From Amorphochlora amoebiformis (taxonomy: Eukaryota > Cercozoa > Chlorarachniophyceae), in assembly GCA_054601695.1 (NCBI GenBank), contig BAAHQB010000003.1:806001-870000 (forward strand): a stretch of 64,000 nt of DNA, read 5' to 3'. The number at the start of each line of letters is the position of its first letter. Position 1 is the stretch's first letter. Below are positions 1-63,722 of the stretch, piece after piece. A program made the translations under genes and the position numbers. The notes under the pieces were generated by a model. That model worked only from the letters and a program-made list of their open reading frames with translations, was not told where the DNA came from and ran no database searches.

Positions 1-83
1 TATATATATTCAGATATATGTATATTTAAATATATATATATATATACATACACATATATACATATATATATATATACATACAC

Positions 84-124
<41 letters not shown>

Positions 125-220
125 TACTATACTTATGAGTTTACAGTCGAAACAATATGTACATATACACAAATATACATTATATATATATATGTATGTG
201 TATATTCATATATATATATT

Positions 221-266
<46 letters not shown>

Positions 267-286
267 TGTATATATTATTACTATAC

Positions 287-330
287 TTCTTGTTTCCCAA
301 CAACTCCTGGTCGGCTTTCATCTTATCCAG
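287..330 (-). CDS. Exon candidate, charged helix
   Basis: TTACTTTTCAG acceptor, LDKMKADQELLGNK(K), donor GTATAG. The acceptor is preceded on the coding strand by diverged tandem copies of itself (331-430). The gene is not recognised. Confidence 0.45.
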
Positions 331-430
331 CTGAAAAGTAACGGTTACCGTTAAACTAACAAAGTAACCGTTACCACTAGGCTTAACAGTGACCGTTACC
401 GATAGGCTTAACAGTAACGGCTACTCTCAG
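331..430. repeat. Acceptor-side tandem repeat with GTAACGGTTAC core
   Basis: About four diverged copies of a 25-30 base unit around the palindrome-like GTAACGGTTACC. On the minus strand each ends in TTACTTTTCAG, TACTTTGTTAG or ACTGTTAAG. Confidence 0.6.
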
Positions 431-540
431 GCGTAAATTAGGGGTTTTACAATAAGTTGAAGTTAGAGCTAATGTTTAAGATTAATAAAAGAGTATTATT
501 AACAATTAACGTCAGGATTAGGTTAATGTTGTAAGATTAG

Positions 541-918
541 CTAGAGGTTAGGGTTTGGGTTAATATTATGATTAGGTTAGGGTTCGCATATTCAGATGGA
601 TTAGCCTAGGGTTAGGGTTAGGGATAACAATACTATATTCTTAGGGGTATGCTGTTAGAGTCATCACAATATATTATTCAACTCGAATATTTTGTTTTCA
701 GCAAACATTAAGGTAAAATTGCAGTTAGCGTTTGAAATTGAAATTTGAAATTGCTTGGATTACCACTTCGAAACGGTTCAAGTAATATATCCGTTATATC
801 ATATCACTCTGACTAGTGATTATTCTTCAACTCTCATTAACATTAAACCTTACGCTCACACTAGCCTTAACCCTAACCCTAACCCTAACCCTAACCCTAA
901 CCCTAACCCTAACCCTAT
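541..918. repeat. Degenerate TTAGGG and CCCTAA tracts
   Basis: Scattered TTAGGG on the plus strand (541-630) and a clean CCCTAA run (866-918). The rest (430-860) is unique AT-rich sequence without visible genes. Confidence 0.8.
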
Positions 919-1029
919 TACCAAGTTTAAGGTTATTTTGACTATACATATGTATAGTATTATAGGGTGTAGATTTTTGTATGTGTGTATTTGTTTTGTA
1001 TGCAGAAATGTATATATTTCTTGTAAACG

Positions 1030-4980
<3,951 letters not shown>

Positions 4981-5018
4981 ATTTAAACGACGTGAGAATG
5001 ATGCTTAGACTTACTAAC

Positions 5019-5105
5019 CATAGCATCCATCACTTGTCTTCGCACCCTCTTTATCTGACAAAATATCGCAATTCTCCGCACCTTCTCCAACGGGCAGTGT
5101 CTACG
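5019..5105. other. Exon-like segment, strand unresolved
   Basis: On the minus strand 5019-5100 is open (TLPVGEGAENCDILSD...) between ACCGTAG and GTTAGT. On the plus strand 5024-5105 is also open (HPSLVFAPSLSDKISQ...), between CTTACTAACCATAG and GTAAGG. One reading is a mirror artefact; neighbouring candidates favour minus, the splice consensus favours plus. Confidence 0.3.
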
Positions 5106-5560
5106 GTAAGGGTTAGAACTAGGGTTAGGGTTACGGCTAGGGTTAGGGTTAAGATTAGGGTTAGGGTTCGGGTTTTTCTCGGTTAGTTTTAGGGTTAGGG
5201 GCTGGTTTTGGTTAGGGTTAGGGATAGAGTTAGATTGGAATTCGTTAGAGTGAGAGGAGAACTCATGTGGCTAGGGTTATGATTAAGACTATTATTTGTA
5301 TACGCGGCTACCGTGGTCTAGGGTTAGGGTTAGGGTTAGGGTTAGGGTTAGGGTTAGGGTTAGGGTTAGGGTTAGCGTTAGGCTTAGGGTTAGGTTTAGT
5401 TCAGGATAGGGCTGAGAAATTAGCCGTATAGATACTATTACGTTTAGGATTGGCATTAGGGTTAGGGTTAGGGTTAGGGTTAGGGTTAGGGCTAGGGTTC
5501 GGGTGAGAGTTCGGGTGTAGAATTTGGTTGATGGTTAGGGTTAGGGTTAGGTTCATCAGA
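5101..5560 (+). repeat. Interstitial TTAGGG array
   Basis: Clean runs at 5320-5375 and 5458-5495 within degenerate units; not at a chromosome end. Confidence 0.92.
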
Positions 5561-5773
5561 GTGGGTTTATGGTGTGTAAGGGTGCCAGGACCAATAGGGC
5601 GAGGGGAGATTGTTTGTCGAGCTGAAGAGATAGAAATTGAAGATAGATGCATATATATATACATATATTTGTCTGTATGTATTATGTGTCTATATTTATA
5701 TGTACGATGTATAAATATGTAAATCTATGTATTTGTGTATATGTATGTATATGACATATATATATATTTTATA

Positions 5774-7180
<1,407 letters not shown>

Positions 7181-7183
7181 TAC

Positions 7184-7215
7184 ATTCCTGATGGTGAGCT
7201 TCGAATTTGGAACCC
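7184..7215 (-). CDS. Exon candidate
   Basis: ATGTTCAG acceptor, [10 protein letters not shown], donor GTAATA; its phase continues from the exon at 8201-8232. Confidence 0.35.
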
Positions 7216-7231
7216 CTGAACATTACGATAT

Positions 7232-7268
<37 letters not shown>

Positions 7269-7309
7269 AGATATGCATAGGTATATATGCATGTATATAC
7301 ATATGTTTG

Positions 7310-7397
<88 letters not shown>

Positions 7398-7655
7398 TGT
7401 AGATATTTATTTAGCTATGTACAAAAAGATGTGCTTGTATTAGTTCACATGTGTTGATATTGTCTTGCGTACCCTACATGTGTATGGGTAAACTGAGTCA
7501 AATTAATATCTTCATATCTTTCGTGTATGATAAATAGACTTACTTTTAGATCTATGTTTAGTATCTATATATATATATATATATATAATATTATGTGATT
7601 TTATATATACATATATATATATATATATTTATTTCTTATAGTTATGTATACATTG

Positions 7656-7691
<36 letters not shown>

Positions 7692-7804
7692 ATGTGTATG
7701 TATGTATATATATGTATATATATGTATATATATATATATATATATTATATTTTCTCACACGCTCAACCTTTACGTAGTACAGATATACCTATATACCTAT
7801 ACTA

Positions 7805-7901
<97 letters not shown>

Positions 7902-8000
7902 TATATTCAATATATATGCGAATATATACCTGGTTTTCTCATAACAGTGCTCTCCAGCTTAACATCACCTATATATATATATGTATCTATATATATATAT

Positions 8001-8043
<43 letters not shown>

Positions 8044-8130
8044 TATGACAGACATTCACCTAAAATAAATTTGAGTGGAATATAAACATATATGTGGATA
8101 TATATGTGTATATATATACATATGCATGTA

Positions 8131-8171
<41 letters not shown>

Positions 8172-8200
8172 GGTATATATTATATGACTCTAATCCTCAC

Positions 8201-8232
8201 CTTAGTGGATTTGAGAGGATTTGACATTTGTA
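8201..8232 (-). CDS. Exon candidate
   Basis: ATATAG acceptor, [10 protein letters not shown](R), strong donor GTGAGG, phase 2. Confidence 0.4.
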
Positions 8233-8233
8233 C

Positions 8234-8272
<39 letters not shown>

Positions 8273-8278
8273 ATACAT

Positions 8279-8343
<65 letters not shown>

Positions 8344-8368
8344 CATACACACATACACATATATATAC

Positions 8369-8407
<39 letters not shown>

Positions 8408-8450
8408 ATGTATTTACCAAAATATTTAACAATATACATACATACATACA

Positions 8451-8486
<36 letters not shown>

Positions 8487-8522
8487 TACATAGGTTAGAG
8501 TTAGAGTTAGGGTTAGCGACAC

Positions 8523-8561
8523 ACTTGTGACTTTTTGGATTCCTTTTCTCGGAGTTGGTTT
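8523..8561 (-). CDS. Exon candidate
   Basis: GATACTCAG acceptor, [13 protein letters not shown], donor GTGTCG, phase 0 at both ends. Confidence 0.42.
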
Positions 8562-8765
8562 CTGAGTATCATAAAATTGAGTTTTCAGTAAGAGCTTTTC
8601 GAGTGAGTTTGTTTGGATTTCAAGGGCTTTTGGGAGATTTTGAGAGATTTTGAGAGATTTTGAGAGGTTTTGAGAGATGTTTGAGAGATGTTGGAGATTT
8701 TCAGAGGACGTGAGATTTATCTTGAAATTGTATAGATACATAGGTATGTATGCACGTATGTTGTA

Positions 8766-8810
<45 letters not shown>

Positions 8811-8811
8811 A

Positions 8812-8896
<85 letters not shown>

Positions 8897-9079
8897 ATGT
8901 ATTAACACACCGTAAATCTCCATGTATATGTAGATATAGAAGTATGTACACATATAAAAATATTACGCAATGTACGTGTGCATACATACATACGTATACG
9001 TTTACATATATATATATATATATACGTATATATATATATGTATATATATACATATATATTATATATATAAGAACATATG

Positions 9080-9130
<51 letters not shown>

Positions 9131-9293
9131 GCGCATGCATATACGTATACAATATATTTATTACATAATATTTTATTTATTTACATATATATATATATAT
9201 ATATATATACTTCAATATATATATGATTATATATATATATATATATGTTTATTTGACATATGAGTATTGATACCGTAACATTCGCATGTTCCG

Positions 9294-9366
<73 letters not shown>

Positions 9367-9367
<1 letters not shown>

Positions 9368-9414
9368 GTATCATTCGCATGTTCCGACTTGCTTCGTTTC
9401 ATTTTAATCCTCGC

Positions 9415-9416
<2 letters not shown>
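9367..9416 (-). CDS. Exon candidate, basic
   Basis: (G)[16 protein letters not shown], donor GTATAT, phase 1 in and 0 out. The 3' end with donor is duplicated at 9273-9294. Confidence 0.42.
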
Positions 9417-9445
<29 letters not shown>

Positions 9446-9495
9446 CGTAAATATATATACGTATGTATATTATGTATGTATATATATATTATATA

Positions 9496-9536
<41 letters not shown>

Positions 9537-9548
9537 CTTTGTATATTA

Positions 9549-9583
<35 letters not shown>

Positions 9584-9707
9584 AATGTATACATATAAGC
9601 CGAACTTACAAAATGGTGAGGAATAGTGTAAAATAGATTTATTCCCAATACATTATTATACTTATATACATACTTAAATATATTTGAACATGTATATATA
9701 TATATGC

Positions 9708-9795
<88 letters not shown>

Positions 9796-9796
<1 letters not shown>

Positions 9797-9838
9797 AATT
9801 ATTATATTGCGAGAGGGCAAGAAATAGTGATAAAATAG
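9796..9838 (-). CDS. Exon candidate
   Basis: [14 protein letters not shown] between TGTATAG and GTTTAT; phase 0 in, phase 1 out, which bridges the candidates at 10142 and 9416. A diverged copy lies at 9600-9645. Confidence 0.3.
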
Positions 9839-9863
9839 CTATACATTCATGTTTATCTAATAG

Positions 9864-9949
<86 letters not shown>

Positions 9950-9953
9950 CATA

Positions 9954-9986
<33 letters not shown>

Positions 9987-10009
9987 TATATTTACTGAGA
10001 GATCGGGAA

Positions 10010-10235
10010 AAAATTAGAGGTTAGGGTTAGAGTTAGGGTTAGGGTTTGGGTTAGGGTTAGGTAAGGATTAGGGTTAGGGTTAGAGGGTTAGAGTTAGGCA
10101 TAATGTAACCGTTTCCACATCCTTCCTTTTCATCCGTTTTACCTTCAGTTAGGGTTAGGGTTAGGGTTAGGGTTAGGGTTAGGGTTAGGGTTAGGGTTGG
10201 GGTTAGGTTATACGGTTAAAGATTAGGGTTTATAT
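10010..10235 (+). repeat. Interstitial TTAGGG array
   Basis: Two TTAGGG runs (10018-10095 and 10148-10205) flanking an exon candidate. Confidence 0.9.
10110..10142 (-). CDS. Exon candidate, Lys-rich
   Basis: VKRMKRKDVET between CTGAAG and GTTACA, phase 0, set between two TTAGGG arrays. Part of a possible minus-strand gene that I do not recognise. Confidence 0.3.
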
Positions 10236-10299
10236 ATGTGTATATATCATACTCATCGCTCTATGTCACATTATAAGGTTTGTATAGTATATATACATC

Positions 10300-10363
<64 letters not shown>

Positions 10364-10366
10364 CTG

Positions 10367-10400
<34 letters not shown>

Positions 10401-10464
10401 GTATACCCTACTCATCACTTTATATCACATTATAAGGTTGTATAGTATATATACATATATATAG

Positions 10465-10622
10465 TTAGAATTAGGTTAGTATTCGGATAGGGTTAAGGTT
10501 AGCTTTAGGTTACAGTTAAGGTTAGGGTTAGAATTCGGTTAGGGTTAGGTTAGGGTTAGGTTAGGGTTAGGTTAGGGTTAGGTCAGGGTTAGGTTAGGGT
10601 TAGGTTGGGGTTAGGGTACCTT
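10465..10622 (+). repeat. Variant telomere-like array, GGTTAGGGTTA unit
   Basis: An 11-base compound unit (alternating TTAGG and TTAGGG) repeated from 10530. Confidence 0.88.
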
Positions 10623-10651
10623 ATGGTTATTATATATATATATACATATAT

Positions 10652-10704
<53 letters not shown>

Positions 10705-10770
10705 TTGCATATATATATATATATCTTTACATATATAAATATATATACATATATAAAAATGTATATATAC

Positions 10771-10803
<33 letters not shown>

Positions 10804-10819
10804 CATATGTATATATATA

Positions 10820-10900
<81 letters not shown>

Positions 10901-11034
10901 CATGTATATATAATTATGTATATATATATATATATATACACATACATATTATATATAAACAAGCATACACTCTTACTCGGCATAAAGGAAAAGCTTGCCC
11001 TGCTAAATCGTCGAGCTGACACAAATCCTCCTGG

Positions 11035-15352
<4,318 letters not shown>

Positions 15353-15738
15353 CAGTTGTTCGGGAGCTTATTTCGAGATATCTTAGGAATGATATATGAA
15401 GATATTGAGTATGATACCTTGTAATGGCACTTGGTGAGTGTTCTCTTCAAGACCTTTAATATCATGAACTATTTGTTGCTAAATATTAAAGGTTAAGAAT
15501 ATTTCTAGATATTTGTTAGAGGTTAGGTACAGTTCTCTATTACAGGTCTAATTGTCCAATGAGTGAATGACTCCATTCGTTGATTCGTCTGCGACAGACT
15601 CTGCGTTCGAGAAGCCAGCCTGAAATTGGCCCGACGCCCACTCACAGTCATTACGGGGCTTACAATGTTGTGACTTTTGAAAATTACACTTGGATCCTGA
15701 AGCCTTTCCCACAGGACGTGAAAATTGTTTAGTTTTAA

Positions 15739-15758
15739 TTTTGGCGAAATCGCCAAAA
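15739..15758. promoter_or_regulatory. Palindrome with E2F-like cores upstream of UGT ATG
   Basis: TTTTGGCGA, AA, TCGCCAAAA: two inverted TTTGGCGA half sites 27 bases before the UGT start. TTTGGCGAAA resembles the E2F/DP site; whether it is used is unknown. Confidence 0.45.
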
Positions 15759-15784
15759 TCCCAGGTTGGCGACCGTCACCACGA

Positions 15785-39801
<24,017 letters not shown>

Positions 39802-39967
39802 GGCTTGGTTATGAGTTCTGATGAGGGCAGGGTATATGTGCGTGTTTTTGGGGATGAGTTTTGGTGTGTAAATGTGATATGTCTGTGTGTGTGTGTGTTT
39901 GTGTTTGTGTGTTTGTGGACGTTTTTGTTTCTTTCGTGTGTGGGTTTGTGTGTATGTGTATGGATGG

Positions 39968-40021
<54 letters not shown>

Positions 40022-40134
40022 ATGTATATATATATATATGTGGCGTTATATATATATATATATATACATAGCATACATATAATTCGCGTTGTATAAATGT
40101 ATTTATGTTATACAGATTATATACATATACGTAT

Positions 40135-40183
<49 letters not shown>

Positions 40184-40795
40184 TACATATTTACATACGA
40201 ATTAATGTGTACATATGCACTATATTCTTGTTCATACATACATACATATACATATATATATATATATATATCTATATATATATATATATATATATGTAGT
40301 ATGTGTGTGTATATGATATACTTAAATTAATAAAAGTATATGTATATATATATATATATATATATACGTGTGTGTGTGTGTGTATATATACGTGTTTGTT
40401 TGTATCGTACACATAAAAAATACATATATATATATATATGTGTGTGTGTGTGTATGTGTGTGCGTGTATGTGTGTATATATTATGTACCTATGTATATAT
40501 TCATATATATATATGTACATATATATATATATATATATCTGTATGTATGTATTTATATATGTATATATATATTTACATATATTACATATTACATACCATT
40601 TATGTATGTAATCTATATATATATATATATATATACATATATATATACATACATATATAAATATATATATATGTATATGAAATATATATATATATACATA
40701 TAATGACTTACAAATACGTACACATATATAAATATCACATGCTAAAATTGTATGTATATGGCATGCAAATAAACTAGTATATACTTTGCAACATA

Positions 40796-40834
<39 letters not shown>

Positions 40835-40969
40835 GTGTGTGTGTGTATATATATGTGTGAGTATACATGTACATATCCAAATTTATATATCTAGATTTCT
40901 ATAATACATATAATATATGTATATATATACATACATAATATATACTATGATATACATGTTCAGGCACTA

Positions 40970-41206
40970 AAACTGACACTACTCTTAGACTCTATATCTA
41001 GCAGCTAACAGAAGATATCGGATATATATATTTATATATATATATATATTACTATCTGTAGTATCTATCTAACTATATCCAGCATATAGCTAATTAATTG
41101 AAAACAACAGGCAGAGTATAGTTTCTATATAGTTCTAGACTGGAGCTACAGTGCCGGGCCTAGAACTGGGATATAATGCATAAATACGAATACTTGGATA
41201 TTTGAT

Positions 41207-41243
<37 letters not shown>

Positions 41244-41246
41244 ACA

Positions 41247-41328
<82 letters not shown>

Positions 41329-42160
41329 ATATATTACGCTAGATTCTAATATATTCTTAAAACATAATTATTAGGGTTAAAAAAAAGAAAAACAGAAGCA
41401 TACATCTAGACACGCACTTCAAGGAAGGCATATAAAAAGTATCTTACCTATGATTCATTTTGGAAGAGTTAAAGCCTACTTCTCAATATCATCGAGATCG
41501 TGAGTCTAGGCCCTAGGTACTGCGGCGATGTATATGCCAAATTTTCTTGATTTTTTTTATCACGGAAAAGTTGATCAACCAATGAATTAATGCAGTTAAC
41601 TACTAGCGTATTGAGTAATCCGATTCTGTCAAGCTGTACTACACTAGTACAGATGGTGTATCAGGTTGATTTAAAGACGTATGCCTAGATTCTAGAGATT
41701 CCTAGTCGATACGGACTCAGAGACTGGCCTGGATTCAATTGTGCGTCTTAGTGTAGTCCAAGACTTTACAAGAAATTACGGTTGCTATTACTAAAGCGTG
41801 CGTCTACACATATTCTAGATATTATGACTGGTATAGCTAGTATCCGATGCGGGCCATCATGCGGCAATACACTAGTACAAGCTAGCTAGACTAGTGACTG
41901 TTTTGACTGGTACGGAAATTATAAGCATGATATACAAGTGTACTGCACATGCATACAGCAACCTCATAAATATATTTACAGCCTAGGGGCTACTATATCT
42001 AGCCGCCGGCATCATAAGTTAATAAAATCCTCGGGGTGACAGCCTTTCGTCTTTCTTCAGTCCCGAGAAGGCCTAATACAACAGTAATATATCTCTTTCT
42101 TTGCTGACTTTTTGTTGTCATGCATATTGTCATACAAAGCAAACGTATAATCTAGATAAT
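40970..42160. other. CTAG-rich unique island between convergent genes
   Basis: About 21 CTAG tetramers in 1.2 kb where four or five are expected. Otherwise complex, non-repetitive sequence with no open frame or exon I can support. Confidence 0.8.
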
Positions 42161-42289
42161 ACATATACATATACATATGTATATATGTACATATTTATAT
42201 ATACATATATATGCATATATGTATTGATACATCTATGTACTTAGATATGTAATAACATGCAGTATATGAAGTTTAATAACGCTTGCAAA

Positions 42290-42325
42290 ATACTGAAATA
42301 CCGTATCCCATGTGTGGTCGATGTA
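42290..42325 (-). repeat. Diverged copy of SDR exon 11 end
   Basis: ACACATGGGATACGGTATTT resembles ACGTGGGACGAGGTATTT of exon 11, 250 bases downstream on the coding strand. Confidence 0.7.
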
Positions 42326-42542
42326 CATAAATATATATATATATATGTATCATATGTACATATATATATATATATATATATATCTGTACCCCTATATATA
42401 TATATGTGAACATATGTAGATATTTATACGTGAATACATATGCATATATATATATATATATCCATATCCACATAGACATTCATATGAAGTATACCTAAAG
42501 TATACATATATATATATATATATATTATATTTTTCATAATAT

Positions 42543-50378
<7,836 letters not shown>

Positions 50379-50565
50379 CGTCTTGGATCCCGGGCGAGAA
50401 ATTGGAAAAAGTATCCTTACGGAACCACATTGTGACGTATCTGAGTGACATCAGAACCAATATGTGACGTATCTGAGTGACATCGGAACCCATAAGAAAA
50501 AATTATCTGGCTTCCGAGATAAAAATAAAAGTCGGCAACCACGGGGGCGTCGGGAGCCCGTCGAT
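50379..50565. promoter_or_regulatory. Compact divergent promoter of SDR and P5CR
   Basis: 187 bases separate the two ATGs. It holds a perfect-length 32-bp tandem duplication (50432-50495) whose unit contains GTGACGTATCTGAGTGACAT, that is, a TGACGT (CRE/bZIP-type) core twice. No TATA box stands out. Confidence 0.6.
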
Positions 50566-60542
<9,977 letters not shown>

Positions 60543-60550
60543 ACCGGCGG

Positions 60551-60556
60551 AATAAA
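60551..60556 (+). terminator. Polyadenylation-type AATAAA after P5CR
   Basis: AATAAA nine bases after the proposed TGA; another AATAAAA lies near 60710. Confidence 0.35.
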
Positions 60557-60964
60557 GGTCTGAAGCTCTATATTTGACGTATTAATACGAAAAATTAAAC
60601 ATTTATTCAATTGAAGTCACAGAGATCATGATTCATGACTCGTGCATGTTGCTATCAATGTTGCATGATGTCAACAAAAAACACAACATACTGTGCCTCG
60701 AAAACAACAATAAAAAATTTATATATTTCTATATATTATATATATACAATAACTTGGAGGATGATATAATTATATATGTATATAATACATATATATAATA
60801 TATGTATATATATATATAATTATAATAACATCCAGGCGAAACCAAGAAAACAGACAAGTGAAATTTCAACTGATTAAGACGCCTTAGCTCGGTTTGGCAA
60901 AACAAAAAAAAAAAAATTAATGAAAAAGTTGGAATTAATCGGCCCAATACTTGAGCGCATACAT

Positions 60965-61715
60965 ATTGATGTACTGGGAAGTTTCTAGAGTATACCTAGA
61001 TACCTCCGCGGCGCGTCATGACATTCTAGACATTACCGATATCGTCTTATAATGACTGTATATATTTTCCATCAGGCTAGCTAGCTAGTCGACTTACCTG
61101 ATAAAAATGTCATTAAATCAACCATTAGTGACCATCCAGTGACATCTCATTTTCTAGAGTTTGTACATTTGTCGTAAATCTAGCTAATGATTAGTCCTAG
61201 ACGTAGTAGACTCTAGTTATCATCAGCCTAGTACGCCAGATCTACGGTGCCCTAGGTGCCTATCATAGATTGGAGCTAATGGAAATCTAGCACCTCTAGA
61301 CCTACACTTTTGGAAGATCCAGAATTGCACTCAGTCAGCATCCGAGGTATACACATTATGAGTGTTGTGCTCAGAGGAAATGGGACATAATCATATAATA
61401 GTCCAGCGGCTAGACTCTAGAGACTCTGGAGCGAGTCTCGAGGAATCCCTACTTAGTGTACTCAGTCGGATACTGGCAGAATCAATCTAGCCAATTTTAG
61501 ATAGTTACGGTCTGGTCTAGTAATAAGCCCTAGAAGCCAGCCATCGATACTAAAGGTTTTTCAACGATTACTAGATTATGGTATTGTTTTAAAATTTTAC
61601 AGAAAATAAATACAATAGGCCACCTGGGGGCGCAAGTTTAGAGGTTTAAAACTTTTTCTTAACAGTATGCTACTAGGCTAGGTATGATGTTAGTTACTCT
61701 AGCAGTACAGCGTCT
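60965..61715. other. CTAG-rich unique island between convergent genes
   Basis: About 23 CTAG tetramers in 750 bases where three are expected, some nested (GCTAGCTAGCTAG at 61076). No open frame seen. It has the same character as 40970-42160, without obvious sequence identity. Confidence 0.8.
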
Positions 61716-62282
61716 CCACTAAGACTCATGATACTGTAGCTTTGATGGATTTTTTCTTGATCAACCTTGAGGTATATGAAATGTGTGTCAGTGTATTACA
61801 TGTACAATATAATATATGTATATATATATATATATAAATGTATGTGTATATGTGGTTTGTACATATGTATATATATATATATATCTATACTTATATATAT
61901 ATATATATATGCATATGACTATATATTGCATATATACATATTTTTACATTTCATATATACATACATGTATATATTATATATATATATATATATATTCGTA
62001 CTATAACATATTCACTGCACACATAACACACTTTTAACATCCATATATTTACATATGTGTAAAAATGCATAATTGTATACGTATTATGTATATGTATACA
62101 CATACATTTACATATCTATGTCAATCTAAAATACATATATGTAGTAATGCACCCAAAACCGAAATCTTGATATATTACATACAAATAAAATGTATACATA
62201 TACACATACATATAAATATACACATACATATACTTATATATACACACACACAAAATATATAGATATATATATATTATATATG

Positions 62283-62316
<34 letters not shown>

Positions 62317-62334
62317 CATATGTATACATGTAAC

Positions 62335-62449
62335 CTGATATTCCAACAGCGTATACGACAGCAACGCATTCCCCCCTCTAGCCGCGACGTGAGCTCTCGC
62401 TATCGTGTTGATCTGTGCCAATAGCTCGTGCGTGAACCGAGCGAGAGTC
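62335..62449 (-). CDS. C2CD5: C2CD5-like exon: [15 protein letters not shown]
   Basis: 38 codons with [26 protein letters not shown] and [20 protein letters not shown] acceptor, GTTACA donor. The acceptor segment is tandemly duplicated upstream (62443-62634). Confidence 0.9.
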
Positions 62450-62897
62450 CTGAACAATTTTTTTTCGAACATGTTGTGAGAAAGGGAGAGGAGAGAGCGG
62501 AAGATATCGGAAAGAGACACGGAGAGAGAGAGAGGGAGAGTCCTGAACAATTTTTTTTCGAACATGTTGTGAGAAAGGGAGAGGAGAGAGCAGAAGATAT
62601 CGGAAAGAGACACGGAGAGGAAGAGAGAGAGAGAAGGAGAAAAAGAAGAGAGAGAGAAGAGAGGTGTAGGAGAATATATACGCATATGAGTTTTGGGAAT
62701 ATATACGCGTGTGAACATATACGCGGATGCGTTGTGTGAGAATAAGAGAGAGAGAGAGAGTGTGTGTGTCAGAAAAGAGAGAGAGGAAGAGAAAAGAGAC
62801 AGAGCCAGGAGAGAAAAGGGATGAGAGGCGAATTCTTGCTTTTTGTCTCGATTTGACATATAAATATATATATGTATATTTATGTAATAATATATAC

Positions 62898-62928
<31 letters not shown>

Positions 62929-63629
62929 AATATAATATATGTGTGTATATATGTGTATATTATATTATATATATATATGTGTATATATATATGTACATAT
63001 ATATATATATATGTATACATACATAATATAGATATATCTGTGACAAAGCGGAGACTACCATACACATGTATATATATATATATATATATATATCCCATAG
63101 AAGTAGGCTACACACGTGTATATATATATATATATATATCCATGGAAGTAGTCTTTTCATCTATTTGAATATAGACATACAGATAGTAGATGTTATACTT
63201 GGATAAAAATCACACCCCTATCTAAGAGTTAAGACACATTGACCGAAAACGAGGGTAATATAACAGTTAAAGGCTAGGGTTAGGGTTAGGGTTAGAATTA
63301 AGCAGCTAGGATAGCTGCTTAATTCTAACCCTAACCCTAACCCTAGCCTTTAGCTCGTCGGTCAATGTGTCTTAACTCTATATAGGGGTGTGATTTTATC
63401 CAATTATAATCTAGCTAGTATTAGGGTTAGACGCTAGGGTTATTAGAGGTTTGAAGGGGGTTAGGTTTTAGGGGTTTTTGGGTGGAGTTTGGGGAAAAAC
63501 CCGCGTTTTTCTTCGAAAGATTCGCGAATAAAGTGGACTGAGACCTATGTGTATATTTGTGATGGACATATATATATATATATATATAAACATACACACA
63601 TACTGATATATATATATATATATGTATGC

Positions 63630-63722
<93 letters not shown>

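Noticed and set aside
5101-5560. Chromosome end
   Set aside because: TTAGGG is degenerate, mixed in orientation across the window and flanked by other sequence on both sides.
5560-5650. Open segment VGLWCVRVPGPIGRG (plus) or LDKQSPLALLVLAP (minus)
   Set aside because: No GT donor in a usable position on either strand.
42233-42292. A twelfth SDR exon reading [11 protein letters not shown]
   Set aside because: Phase fits, but exon 11 already reaches a stop five codons past the presumed donor and the extra peptide has no family match.
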